Source: an uncultured Devosia sp. (GTDB taxonomy: Bacteria; Pseudomonadota; Alphaproteobacteria; Rhizobiales; Devosiaceae). Taken from it: a stretch of 22,502 nucleotides of DNA. Shown one piece after another: positions 1 through 9,731 of the stretch. The stretch spans positions 1 through 22,502 of the forward strand of contig NZ_CAMLHM010000058.1 in NCBI RefSeq assembly GCF_946479885.1, in the 5' to 3' direction. Position numbers and translations under genes: made by a program. The first letter of the stretch is position 1. Each line of letters opens with the position of its first letter. The notes under the pieces are model-generated. The model was not told the origin of the DNA. It did not search any database and saw only the letters and a program-made list of their open reading frames with translations.

Positions 1-121
1 GGTCCAGCAACGCGTATCTCCGGGCATGTGCCGCCCGGCGTGCGGCGAACCACCTGATAATGGCACGGGTGAAGAGGAAGCGGTCGGCACGGTGCTCGAG
101 GGCGAAATCAGCGATGGCCAT
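1..121 (-). CDS. DUF1127-like small protein, 3' end outside window
   Basis: The first 40 residues of a minus-strand gene are visible, with an ATG at 121-119 and a good ribosome binding site (GGAG, about 8 nt upstream on the minus strand). The N-terminus has a short acidic/hydrophobic stretch, then an Arg/Ala-rich segment (RWFAARRAAHARRYALLD). That pattern of Trp, repeated Arg and a Leu-Asp end resembles DUF1127 (YjiS-like) proteins, which are small and basic. The gene diverges from a MocR-type regulator, and in E. coli the DUF1127 gene yjiS likewise sits beside the MocR gene yjiR; this context supports the call. Molecular function is unknown here. The conserved C-terminal half of the domain lies outside the window, so the family call is tentative. 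Confidence 0.6.
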   Translation of the reverse strand, partial: MAIADFALEHRADRFLFTRAIIRWFAARRAAHARRYALLD

Positions 122-178
122 TTGCGTCTCCAACGGTTTTGACTGCATTCACGGCCCCTAGCGGGCAAGGACAAAGCT

Positions 179-211
179 ATGCCAAACTGGTCTGGCATTT
201 AATGACCAGTT
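179..211. promoter_or_regulatory. Overlapping inverted repeats, probable MocR operator
   Basis: Two perfect inverted repeats share their central arm. ATGCCA (179-184) pairs with TGGCAT (193-198). The sequence between them, AACTGGTC (185-192), is itself one arm of a second repeat whose partner is GACCAGTT (204-211). Arms of 6 and 8 bases that interlock this way suggest two alternative protein-binding or pairing registers. The element lies between a DUF1127-like gene and a MocR-type regulator, the expected place for a divergent operator. Binding by this regulator is inferred, not shown. Confidence 0.55.
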
Positions 212-224
212 GGGGCGGAAATAC

Positions 225-1652
225 TTGTCCAGTCGCGATGCAGAGTTGCTGATCAGTGTGGATCGCCAGGGATCCGCTTCCATGCAGGCACAGGTCGAAA
301 GGCAGCTGCGCGACGCCATCCGCGGCGGCACGTTGCGGCCGGGAAGCGCTGTGCCGTCGACCCGCGAACTCGCCCGTGACCTGGGCATTTCGCGGCCCCT
401 GGTGATGGAGGCATACGCCCAGCTCGCTGCCGAGGGCTATCTTGCCCTGCGCCAGGGCGCGGCGCCGCGCGTGGCGGATACGGCACCGACACAGCAGGCC
501 CGCGCGTTTCCGGCCGAGAGCTACCCCGTCGCCATCTTCCGCTACGACTTCCGACCCGGCAGCCCCGACCTATCGAGCTTTCCATCTGCCCGCTGGCTCA
601 AGGCCGTGCAGGCCGGCCTCAAGGCCATGACCCCCGATGATTTTGGCTATCGGCAGCGCTACGGGGTCTGGCCCCTGCGCCAGGCCTTGTCGGACTATCT
701 GGGGCGGGTGCGCGGCGTCAGCGCCGATCCGCGGCAAATCCTGATTACCGGCGGCTTCGAGCAGGCCAAGGCCGCGGTGGCGAGGCTCCTGAGGCGCCGC
801 GGCGTGGCGGAGCTCGCGGTCGAAGATCCGGGCTATCACGACCGCGAGGCCTGGCTCGCAGCCGGCTTGAGGCTTGTGCCGATTGCGGTGGATGAAAACG
901 GCATCGACGTTACCGCGCTCGCCAAAAGCCAGGCGCGGGCGGTCCTGCTGACCCCCGCCCATCAGTCGCCGACAGGCGTGGTGATGAGTGGCCAGCGGCG
1001 CCTTGCGCTGGCCGACTGGCTGCGTGACAGGAATGCCATCGCGCTCGAGGACGACTACGACGCCGAGTTCCGCTACGACCGCGCCCCGGTCGGCGCCTTG
1101 CAGGGCCTGGCGCCCGACCATGTCGTTTATGCCGGCACGACGAGCAAGACGCTTGCCCCTGCCCTGCGGCTCGGCTGGATGGTGGCCCCTCCCAACCTGC
1201 TGCCGATGCTGGAGGACGAATTGCGGCTGATGGACTGTGGTCGCGGGCGCATCGACCAGTTCGCGCTCGCCCATTTCCTCACCAGCGGCGACTATGATCG
1301 CCACCTGCGCAAGATGCGCTCCCTCTATCGCGATCGTCGCGCGGCGTTGCTGTCCGCGATCGATGCAGAGCTGCCCGAGGCCGTGGTTGGCGGCATTTCC
1401 GCCGGCTTGCATGCCACCGTCCGTTTCCCCTTCCGGCTTGACGAAGAGGCAATTGTCGAGAGCGCCGGGAAACGGGGCATGGGCGTGAGCTTTCTGCGGC
1501 GCCACTATCTGGGGGACGCTCCCGACGCGAGCACCTTGCTGCTCAGCTATGCTGGCATGCCCGAGTCCGTCCTCCGCACGGCGCTGCGCACACTGGCCGG
1601 GCTGGTGCATGGCAACCCGGGGCCAGGCGGCGCCGTTGGCCAGGAAACATGA
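225..1652 (+). CDS. MocR-family transcriptional regulator (GntR HTH + aminotransferase-like domain)
   Basis: Product of about 475 residues. An N-terminal GntR-type winged helix (roughly residues 20-80, containing RPGSAVPSTRELARDLGISR) is followed by a fold-type I aminotransferase-like domain. The PLP-binding region is intact: VEDPGYH, the aspartate motif EDDYDAEFRYD, and SKTLAPALRLGW with the Schiff-base lysine at about residue 308. The family uses PLP-linked ligands to control transcription, usually of a neighbouring gene, and the divergent DUF1127-like gene is the natural target. No ATG fits. TTG at 225 was chosen because GGCGG lies 6 nt upstream; TTG at 210 is also in frame but falls inside the inverted repeat. 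The target and effector are unknown; PdxR, GabR and YjiR are relatives. The family call is firm, the start is not. Confidence 0.88.
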   Translation: MSSRDAELLISVDRQGSASMQAQVERQLRDAIRGGTLRPGSAVPSTRELARDLGISRPLVMEAYAQLAAEGYLALRQGAAPRVADTAPTQQARAFPAESYPVAIFRYDFRPGSPDLSSFPSARWLKAVQAGLKAMTPDDFGYRQRYGVWPLRQALSDYLGRVRGVSADPRQILITGGFEQAKAAVARLLRRRGVAELAVEDPGYHDREAWLAAGLRLVPIAVDENGIDVTALAKSQARAVLLTPAHQSPTGVVMSGQRRLALADWLRDRNAIALEDDYDAEFRYDRAPVGALQGLAPDHVVYAGTTSKTLAPALRLGWMVAPPNLLPMLEDELRLMDCGRGRIDQFALAHFLTSGDYDRHLRKMRSLYRDRRAALLSAIDAELPEAVVGGISAGLHATVRFPFRLDEEAIVESAGKRGMGVSFLRRHYLGDAPDASTLLLSYAGMPESVLRTALRTLAGLVHGNPGPGGAVGQET

Positions 1653-1752
1653 AACGGACAGCGATGCGGATATATAACCCGGACCCATCGCAACCTTGCC
1701 TGGAATGCCGCCCCGCGCTATCGAACAGGGCCTACGATAACCGGGGGTGCAT

Positions 1753-2676
1753 ATGGCGCCGCGCATGATCGATCCGCGAATCAAGCTCCGGCACCTGGTG
1801 TGCTTTCTTGAGGTCGCGCGGCTCAAGAGCGTGGTCAATGCCGCCGAGCTGCTTCATGTCAGCCAGCCTGCCGTGTCCAAGACGATCCAGGAACTCGAGC
1901 AGTTGCTGGGCGGCAGCCTGTTTGACCGCAGCAAGCGCAAGCTGTCTCTGACCCCGTTCGGAGACGTGTTCAATCGCTACGCCTCCACCAGCCTCGCCGC
2001 CCTGCGCCAAGGTATCGACGTGGCGCGTGGGACGCATGAGGCGACTATCGTCAGGGTCGGGGCGCTGCCGACGGTTTCGGCCCGCATCCTGCCCGATGCG
2101 GTGCAGGCCTTCACGGCGGGCGGCTCAGGCGTCCACACCAGGGTCGTCACCGGCCCTAACGATTACCTGCTCTCCCTGCTGCGCACGGGCGACGTCGATT
2201 TCGTCATCGGGCGCATGGCCGAGCCCGAAGCGATGGTTGGTCTGTCGTTCGAGCATCTCTATTCGGAGCGCGTCGTCATGGTCGTTCGCCCCGGACACCC
2301 GTTGCTGAGCGAGCGGGCTTTCGACCTGCCGATGATCGAGGCGTATCAGACCCTGGTGCCGACGCCGGATTCGGTGATCCGCAACCTGGTAGACCGGATG
2401 CTGCTGGCGCATGGGATTACCCGATTGCGCGACGAGATCGAGACGGTTTCCAACGCGTTCGGGCGCGCCTATGTCCGCCAGACCGACGCGATCTGGATCA
2501 TCTCCGAGGGTGTGGTCGCGGTTGATGTGGTGGAGGGGCAGCTGGCCCTGCTGCCAGTGGATACCAGCGAAACGACGGGTCCGGTGGGCCTGACCACTCG
2601 CACCGACACCGCTTCGACGCTTGCGGCGGACAGCCTGCAGCAGGCGGTGCGCGATGTCGCCGCCCGCATGCGTTGA
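1753..2676 (+). CDS. pcaQ: PcaQ-like LysR-type activator
   Basis: Product of about 307 residues, normal for LysR regulators. The helix-turn-helix is at roughly residues 8-66 (core VSQPAVSKTIQELEQLLGG), followed by a periplasmic-binding-like effector domain. Segments typical of PcaQ are clear: GALPTVSARILPDAV, VTGPNDYLL, the LSFEHLYSERVV stretch, and NAFGRAYVRQTDAIWIISEGVV. PcaQ activates pca genes of protocatechuate breakdown, the step after 4-hydroxybenzoate hydroxylation by the nearby pobA. No pca structural gene is in the window, so its targets lie elsewhere. ATG at 1753 is preferred because GGGGG ends 5 nt upstream; GTG 1747 and ATG 1765 are also in frame. It converges on pobR with no bases between the two stop codons. 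Confidence 0.87.
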   Translation: MAPRMIDPRIKLRHLVCFLEVARLKSVVNAAELLHVSQPAVSKTIQELEQLLGGSLFDRSKRKLSLTPFGDVFNRYASTSLAALRQGIDVARGTHEATIVRVGALPTVSARILPDAVQAFTAGGSGVHTRVVTGPNDYLLSLLRTGDVDFVIGRMAEPEAMVGLSFEHLYSERVVMVVRPGHPLLSERAFDLPMIEAYQTLVPTPDSVIRNLVDRMLLAHGITRLRDEIETVSNAFGRAYVRQTDAIWIISEGVVAVDVVEGQLALLPVDTSETTGPVGLTTRTDTASTLAADSLQQAVRDVAARMR

Positions 2677-4802
<2,126 letters not shown>

Positions 4803-4881
4803 TAGACCGCCGACGCGCTTTGGGACTTCACCGACAGAGCATGCTTGCTTAGGTTGCTGCCGCAACGAGCGGGGACATGCA

Positions 4882-6090
4882 GTGAGCGAGTGGACACAAA
4901 GCGGCGGCAGGCGAGAACTGCTGCAGCCGGTGATGGCGGGCGCGCTGGCCGCCATCGTGGGATATGCGAGCACGTTCACGCTGGTGCTGGCGGCCCTGAC
5001 GGCCGCGGGCGCATCGCCGCAACAGGCCGGCTCCGGGCTGATGAGCGTCTGCATCGCCATCGGCATCCTCAACATCGTGGTCAGCACGCGCATCAAGCTG
5101 CCGGTGAGCTTTGCCTGGTCGACGCCCGGGGTGGCATTCATCCTGACAGTTGGGGAGCCGGTGGGGGGCTTTCCCGCGGTAGCCGGCGCGTTCCTGGTGG
5201 CGGCGGCGCTGATCGTGCTGACAGGGCTGACCAAGCCGCTGGCGCGCGCCATTGCCGCCATCCCTGCCCCGATCGCCAATGCCATGCTGGCGGGCATGCT
5301 GCTGACCCTGTGCCTGGCGCCGATCAAGGCGGTGGCGGAAATGCCGGCCCTGGCGCTGCCGATCCTGCTGGCCTGGATCGTCGGCCTGCGGTTTGCCAAG
5401 CGTTACGCCGTGCCGATCGCGGTGGTGGTGACCGGCATCATGCTGGCGACGACCACGCACCTGCCGGCTGGGGCGCTCGATGGCAGCTGGCCCAGCCTGG
5501 TGCCTGTCATGCCGGTATTTACGCTGGACGCGATCGTGCGGATCGGGTTGCCGCTCTATGTCGTCACCATGGCCTCGCAGAACCTGCCGGGTCTCGCGGT
5601 GATGAAAGCCAATGGCTATGTGCTCAAGCCAGCGCCGCTATTCATCATGACAGGCCTGGCCAGCGCGGCTACGGCGTTCTTTGGCGGGCATAGCAGCAAC
5701 CTGGCGGCCATTACCGCGGCAATCTGCGCCGGCCCCGAAGCCCATCCCGACAAAACCAGACGCTGGCCGGCCCCCGCGGCCGCGGGCGCGGTCTATCTGC
5801 TGCTGGCGCTGGGGGCCAGCCTGGCGGCAGCGTTCATCGCGGCTTCGCCGCCTCTGCTGATTCAGGCCGTGGCGGGCCTGGCATTGCTATCGAGCCTTGC
5901 CGCGGCGCTCTCGGGCGCATTGGTGGCCGAGGAGACCCGGCTCCCGGCCATCCTCACCTTTGTCACCACTGCATCGGGTATCACCATTGCCGGGGTTGGC
6001 GCACCGTTCTGGGGCCTGGTGGCAGGCATCGGCATGATCCTGATGCTGCGCCTGGGCATCCGCCCCGAGCCGGTCAATACCGGCAAATGA
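4882..6090 (+). CDS. benE: BenE-family aromatic acid (benzoate) transporter
   Basis: Integral membrane protein of about 402 residues with roughly 11-12 hydrophobic segments. BenE hallmarks include the N-terminal PVMAGALAAIVGYASTFTLV, the STRIKLPVSFAWSTPGVAF region and the polar re-entrant motif FGGHSSNLAAITAAIC. BenE proteins are proton symporters for benzoate. Directly downstream of pobA, this one may import 4-hydroxybenzoate or a related acid; that substrate is inferred. GTG 4882 was chosen because GGGGA ends 6 nt upstream and the protein then begins with a short polar leader. The stop overlaps the next start (ATGA at 6087-6090), so the next gene is probably translationally coupled. Confidence 0.88.
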   Translation: MSEWTQSGGRRELLQPVMAGALAAIVGYASTFTLVLAALTAAGASPQQAGSGLMSVCIAIGILNIVVSTRIKLPVSFAWSTPGVAFILTVGEPVGGFPAVAGAFLVAAALIVLTGLTKPLARAIAAIPAPIANAMLAGMLLTLCLAPIKAVAEMPALALPILLAWIVGLRFAKRYAVPIAVVVTGIMLATTTHLPAGALDGSWPSLVPVMPVFTLDAIVRIGLPLYVVTMASQNLPGLAVMKANGYVLKPAPLFIMTGLASAATAFFGGHSSNLAAITAAICAGPEAHPDKTRRWPAPAAAGAVYLLLALGASLAAAFIAASPPLLIQAVAGLALLSSLAAALSGALVAEETRLPAILTFVTTASGITIAGVGAPFWGLVAGIGMILMLRLGIRPEPVNTGK

Positions 6091-6734
6091 GCCTGCCCCA
6101 TGCGGTGATCATCGCCGGCGGCAGAGGCGAGCGGCTCGGCGGGGTGCGCAAGGGCGATCTGCGGATCGGGGGTCGGCGCCTGATGGACCGCGTCACAGAA
6201 TCGCTGGGCGCGGTAGCCACACCATTGATGATTGCCATCGGACCCGGAGAGACCCGACTGCGCCTGCCGGTCGGCGCAATCGGCGTGGCCGACCTCGACG
6301 CGCCCATGGGCGGCCCGCTGGCGGGGCTCGTGGCGGCAGTGGCGGCGCTGCAGGCCAGAGGTATCGGCACGGGCCTGTTGGTCTCGGTGGCCGTGGACAC
6401 GCCCTTCCTGCCCGCCGACTTCGTCGCCATCATGCGCGACGGCCTGGGCGGCGCGCCGGCTACCTATGCCGCCTGGGGCGACCAGTTTTACCCACCCAAT
6501 GCGCTGTGGCGGATCGAAGCACTGTCGGCCCTGCCCCAGTTGGTGCGAAGCGGCGAGGCGGCGCGCAGCCTCAAGGCCCTGCAACAAATGCTCGGGGCCG
6601 TGGCGGTGGACTGGACCGGCCGAGCGGGTGCGGACCCCTTTGCCAATATCAACACGGTTGGCGACCTTGTCAGGCTAGGCGGGATGGCGGCCGGGCGGGC
6701 ACCGTCACCACTTATTCACACGCTGGGCAATTGA
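6087..6734 (+). CDS. mobA: Molybdenum cofactor guanylyltransferase (MobA-like)
   Basis: Protein of 215 residues with a nucleotidyltransferase fold. The GTP loop IIAGGRGERLGGVRKG is at residues 8-23, followed by GGPLAGL (75-81), VDTPFLP (103-109, metal-binding Asp) and FANINTVGDL (185-194); this order matches MobA, which attaches GMP to Mo-molybdopterin. The usual Asp before the loop lysine is replaced by Arg (VRKG), so activity should be checked. The start overlaps the BenE-type gene stop by 4 bases, placing a cofactor gene in an apparent aromatic-acid operon. MocA-type cytidylyltransferase is the main alternative, but the NINT motif favours MobA. Confidence 0.85.
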   Translation: MSLPHAVIIAGGRGERLGGVRKGDLRIGGRRLMDRVTESLGAVATPLMIAIGPGETRLRLPVGAIGVADLDAPMGGPLAGLVAAVAALQARGIGTGLLVSVAVDTPFLPADFVAIMRDGLGGAPATYAAWGDQFYPPNALWRIEALSALPQLVRSGEAARSLKALQQMLGAVAVDWTGRAGADPFANINTVGDLVRLGGMAAGRAPSPLIHTLGN

Positions 6735-6738
6735 GGGC

Positions 6739-6767
6739 TTGGCAAAGCAAATCAAGTCCGCTAAACG
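6739..6767 (+). promoter_or_regulatory. Possible sigma-70 promoter for tRNA-Asn
   Basis: TTGGCA (6739-6744) and TAAACG (6762-6767) are separated by exactly 17 bases. The first box matches consensus at 5 of 6 positions, the second at only 3 of 6. It starts 4 bases after the mobA stop. Transcription from about 6774 would give a leader of nearly 50 nt made mostly of hairpins ahead of the tRNA. Confidence 0.3.
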
Positions 6768-6818
6768 GACCTCGCTTCCCCACAGGAAGCCCGACAGGGC
6801 TCCCAAGGGAGGCCTTGG
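6756..6818. repeat. Run of short perfect hairpins before tRNA-Asn
   Basis: Five perfect stem-loops occur in 63 bases: GTCCG/CGGAC (6756-6770), GCTTCC/GGAAGC (6774-6790), AGCCC/GGGCT (6788-6801), CTCCC/GGGAG (6800-6811) and CCAAGG/CCTTGG (6803-6818). Neighbours share arms, so not all can form at once. No long T-run follows, which argues against a simple terminator. It could be a structured tRNA leader, a processing signal or a small palindromic repeat element. Confidence 0.5.
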
Positions 6819-6821
6819 TGT

Positions 6822-6897
6822 TCCGCGATAGCTCAGTTGGTAGAGCGTTCGACTGTTAATCGAATGGTCGCTGGTTCGAGTCCAGCTCGCGGAGCCA
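6822..6897 (+). tRNA. tRNA-Asn (anticodon GTT)
   Basis: A complete 76-base cloverleaf. The acceptor stem TCCGCGA (6822-6828) pairs with TCGCGGA (6887-6893), followed by discriminator G and an encoded CCA end (6895-6897). The D-arm has AGCTCAGTTGGTAGAGC, the anticodon GTT is at 6855-6857 (positions 34-36) in a loop CTGTTAA, and the T-arm contains GGTTCGAGTCC. It reads AAC and AAU codons. No integrase or attachment-site duplication is seen next to it. Confidence 0.97.
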
Positions 6898-7012
6898 ATT
6901 CCCAGACATTGATGACCGGTTTGCTCGCACTCTCAAGGTGTTGGGCCCGCTTTCTCATGCGCAAGGTGGCCCTGGCGCGCTGACGCCAGAGCCGGAAAAC
7001 GGGGTTCGGCGC

Positions 7013-7909
7013 CTATGGTGTGCCGGGCGCCGCGTTGATGAACGGGACGGCGCCGCCGGGCACCATGGTGGTGGGCAGCTCGCCGTTCCAGTTTTCAGCC
7101 GTGATCAGCGAGACCAGTTCGGGATTGGCGCGCAGCGCATCGCCCTTCGCCTTGATGGCGTCGGCCTCAGCAATACCGGCAAGGCGGGTAATGTTGGCCT
7201 GAGCTTCGCCGGCGAGGGTCACAGCCTTGGCCCGGGCCTCTGCTTCGGCCACCTGGGCATCGGCAGCTGCCTTGGCCTGCGTCACCGTGATTTCAGCCTG
7301 AACTTTCTGCTGCGCCAGTTCCTGCTGGCGCTTCTGGACTTCGACCTCGGCGAGCATGCGGGCTTCGATCGACTGTTCGTAGACGTCGGAGAACGAGATG
7401 TCTTCGATCTGCACCGACTCGATGATGACAGGCCCCTTCACGGCACCCTGGATGGCGGCGGCGACGTCGGCATTGAGGCGACCGCGCTCGCGAATGGCCG
7501 TCTCGGCATTGAACTGTCCGAACACGGTCTTGGCGAGCTCGAACACCCGGCGATCGAGCAAGCGCGTAACCACACCCTCTTCGCCGCCATATTGCGCGTA
7601 GACCTGTTCGACCTGGTCGGCCGGAATCCGGTAGTTGACCGAGAGCACGAGCGTGGCGAGCTGCTGATCACGGCTGTAGGACTCGACGTCCGGATAATTG
7701 CGCGAGCGGCTCTGCACATTGACTTCGACGACGCTGTCGATGAAGGGCAGCTTATAGCCGAGGCCGGGCTCTGCCGTGCCGGTTACGGCGCCGTTGCGCA
7801 GCAGCACGCCGCGTTCGCCCTGGTCGATCGTGTAGAAGCTACCGAACAAGACGCTGATGCCGACAATGAGAACGATTGCGGCAACAACGCCGCCGATGAT
7901 CTTGATCAT
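7013..7909 (-). CDS. SPFH/prohibitin-family membrane protein
   Basis: Product of 298 residues. An N-terminal membrane anchor (residues 3-23) precedes an SPFH domain (about 25-195, including DQGERGVLLRNG and VNYRIPADQVEQVY). Then comes an Ala/Glu/Gln/Lys-rich coiled-coil segment (about 195-255) and a Pro/Gly tail. The family forms large membrane-associated rings or scaffolds; bacterial prohibitin-like members and HflC/HflK are relatives, but no protease or partner gene is adjacent. ATG 7909 places the membrane helix at the N-terminus as expected; an AAGGA sequence lies about 13 nt upstream, a rather long spacing. An in-frame ATG further out at 8032 would only add a sequence unlike the family. 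Confidence 0.88.
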   Translation of the reverse strand: MIKIIGGVVAAIVLIVGISVLFGSFYTIDQGERGVLLRNGAVTGTAEPGLGYKLPFIDSVVEVNVQSRSRNYPDVESYSRDQQLATLVLSVNYRIPADQVEQVYAQYGGEEGVVTRLLDRRVFELAKTVFGQFNAETAIRERGRLNADVAAAIQGAVKGPVIIESVQIEDISFSDVYEQSIEARMLAEVEVQKRQQELAQQKVQAEITVTQAKAAADAQVAEAEARAKAVTLAGEAQANITRLAGIAEADAIKAKGDALRANPELVSLITAENWNGELPTTMVPGGAVPFINAAPGTP

Positions 7910-8120
7910 TTGGACGCAGGATTCCTTCCGTAGGGCGCCGGGTTGAGCCTTTGCCGGCCCCCCAAGCAAACTGGTGTCGTGACGGGGCAGACGCGGCGGC
8001 GAGCAGGCCGCCAATAAGCCGACGGCTTTCATAGGCTACCTGGCCGCGGCGGCATAGCCGATCAGCCACAAGAATCCAGGGGGGGCGTGCGTGCAGACCA
8101 GTCGGTAGAACGGCGCTAGA

Positions 8121-8360
8121 TCACCGCTTGCCGTCACCCGGCTTGGCGCGACCCGGCTGCCCGCTCTGCCAAACGGTTTCGACCAGCAGATCGGCATCGT
8201 GGACCACGACTTCCACATGGGTGCCGCTGATCTCTCCGGCGGCCACAATGGCAGCGTGGACAGCGTCGCCCTTGCTGGTGAACGGCGCGGTGACGTCGCC
8301 GCGAAAGCTGAACTGCCAGACACTATCGCGCTGCGAAACGACGAAATGATTGCTCGACAT
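8121..8360 (-). CDS. DUF2188-like small protein
   Basis: A 79-residue soluble protein. The pattern of a short N-terminal strand (HFVVSQRDSVWQFSF), then SKGDAVHAAIVAA and a closing strand (VEVVVHDADLLVETVW) resembles DUF2188, a small alpha/beta domain of unknown function. The C-terminus is short, basic and glycine-rich. ATG 8360 has GGAG about 9 nt upstream on the minus strand. The reading frame stays open further upstream, but that extension crosses a tandem repeat and lacks family resemblance. It lies between the SPFH gene and a divergent fsr gene; function is unknown. Confidence 0.72.
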   Translation of the reverse strand: MSSNHFVVSQRDSVWQFSFRGDVTAPFTSKGDAVHAAIVAAGEISGTHVEVVVHDADLLVETVWQSGQPGRAKPGDGKR

Positions 8361-8414
8361 GGCGATGGTTCTCCTGCCCCGGAGAAACGCCGGTGAAGGC
8401 AGGCGCGTTGCATT

Positions 8415-8465
8415 GCCTGCAAGCATTGCCAGCGCAGGCGGCCTGCAAGCATTGCCAGCGCTGGC
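8415..8465. repeat. 26-base-period tandem repeat ending in a palindrome
   Basis: A 21-base sequence at 8415-8435 (GCCTGCAAGC...CCAGCGC) recurs exactly at 8441-8461, with five different bases between. The second copy runs into the 12-base perfect palindrome GCCAGCGCTGGC (8454-8465). The repeat lies in the 156-base gap between two divergent genes, where it could hold regulator sites or be a recent local duplication. Confidence 0.75.
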
Positions 8466-8516
8466 GGGGCGCGCTAGGGGTGCGTCCATACTTTCCGGCA
8501 TTTTGGACTCCCTCCC

Positions 8517-9731
8517 ATGGACGCCGTTTCGGCCAAGGCTGCGCCTGCTGTGCAGCAGACATCGCTTGCCATCATCCTGGCAGTCAGCGCCTCGCACCTG
8601 CTCAACGACCTGATGCAGTTCCTGCTGCCGGCGCTCTATCCCCTGCTCAAGCAGGCCTATGGGCTGGACTATGTGCAGATCGGGTTGATCACGCTCGCCC
8701 AGCAGATGACGGCGTCGATCCTGCAGCCGCTGGTGGGCTACTACACCGACAAGCGCCCCATGCCGTACGCGGTGGCCACCTCAATGCTGTTCGCGCTGGC
8801 CGGCATCGTGCTGATCGCGACCGCCAACAGCTTTGGCCTGTTGGTGCTGGCTGCGATGATCGGCGGCATCGGCTCGGCCATCTTCCATCCGGAAGCGTCG
8901 CGCGTGGCGCGGCTGGCCTCGGGCGGCAGGCTTGGCTTCGCGCAGTCGCTGTTCCAGGTGGGCGGCAATCTCGGAACGTCAATCGGCCCGCTGGCGGCCG
9001 CGTATTTCCTGCTGCCGCGCGGCCAGGGCAGCACGGCCTGGTTCGCCATTGTCGCGGTGACGGCGCTGGTGATCCTTACCGCGGTGGGTCGCTGGTATGC
9101 CGCGCATCAGCGGGCCCATTCGGGCAGGCCGGTGATCAAGGCCGCGCAGCAGATCCTGTCGCGGCGGCGACTGACGGTGGCGTTCCTCGTCATCGGCGCA
9201 CTGCTGCTCAGCAAGTATGTCTATATTTCCTCGATCACCAGCTATTACAGCTTCTTCCTGATCGAGAAGTTTGGGCTTTCGGCCCAGGACGCCCAGCTCT
9301 ACCTGTTCCTGTTCCTCGGCGCGATCGCGGCCGGCACGTTCATCGGCGGCCCGGTGGGCGACCGTTTTGGACGGCTGACGGTGATCTGGTGCTCGATCGT
9401 GGGGGCCCTGCCCTTCACGCTGCTATTGCCGCATATGAACCTGTTCGGCACCGCGGTGGTCAGCGTGTTTGTCGGCCTTATCCTGTCATCGGCGTTTTCC
9501 GCGATCGTGGTCTATGCCCAGGAGCTGGTGCCCGGCAAGGTGGGCATGGTAGCGGGGTTTGTCTTCGGCTTTGCGTTCGGCATCGGCGCCATCGGCGCGG
9601 CAGTGCTGGGCGCACTGGCGGACTGGATCGGCATCGTCCAGGTGTTTGGTATTTGCGCCTTCTTGCCGTTCCTGGGCTTTCTGACCATCTTCCTGCCTCG
9701 ACATTCAGAACTGCATAAGGAGCCGGCATGA
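8517..9731 (+). CDS. fsr: Fosmidomycin-resistance-type MFS efflux transporter
   Basis: Membrane protein of 404 residues with about 12 hydrophobic helices in two halves joined by a polar loop near residue 200. Features shared with the Fsr family are SASHLLNDLMQFLLPALYPLL at the start, LQPLVGYYTDKRP after helix 2, GSAIFHPEASRVA, and SLFQVGGNLGTSIGPL. In the second half GGPVGDRFGR is the repeated MFS loop motif. E. coli Fsr exports fosmidomycin, but the natural substrate of most members is unknown. No strong ribosome binding site precedes ATG 8517. The stop overlaps the next start by 4 bases. Confidence 0.9.
   Translation: MDAVSAKAAPAVQQTSLAIILAVSASHLLNDLMQFLLPALYPLLKQAYGLDYVQIGLITLAQQMTASILQPLVGYYTDKRPMPYAVATSMLFALAGIVLIATANSFGLLVLAAMIGGIGSAIFHPEASRVARLASGGRLGFAQSLFQVGGNLGTSIGPLAAAYFLLPRGQGSTAWFAIVAVTALVILTAVGRWYAAHQRAHSGRPVIKAAQQILSRRRLTVAFLVIGALLLSKYVYISSITSYYSFFLIEKFGLSAQDAQLYLFLFLGAIAAGTFIGGPVGDRFGRLTVIWCSIVGALPFTLLLPHMNLFGTAVVSVFVGLILSSAFSAIVVYAQELVPGKVGMVAGFVFGFAFGIGAIGAAVLGALADWIGIVQVFGICAFLPFLGFLTIFLPRHSELHKEPA

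Noticed and set aside
570..1838. A 422-codon minus-strand open frame opposite the MocR gene
   Set aside because: It mirrors a convincing gene and runs past both of its neighbours' boundaries without any recognisable domain.
6822..7012. tRNA-Asn as an integration site
   Set aside because: The tRNA is intact, no partial copy of its 3' end was seen downstream and no integrase or mobile gene is present.
6938..7933. A 331-codon plus-strand open frame opposite the SPFH gene
   Set aside because: Its Asp/Glu/Leu-rich sequence is the reverse of the SPFH coding strand and shows no domain; the minus-strand gene has an anchor, SPFH domain and coiled coil.
7910..8120. A possible small gene between the SPFH and DUF2188 genes
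   Set aside because: The open frames there are short, lack a convincing start and composition, and overlap neighbours; I see nothing supportable in this gap.
8361..8597. N-terminal extension of the DUF2188 protein
   Set aside because: It would cross the tandem repeat and overlap fsr, while ATG 8360 has its own binding site and family-like start.
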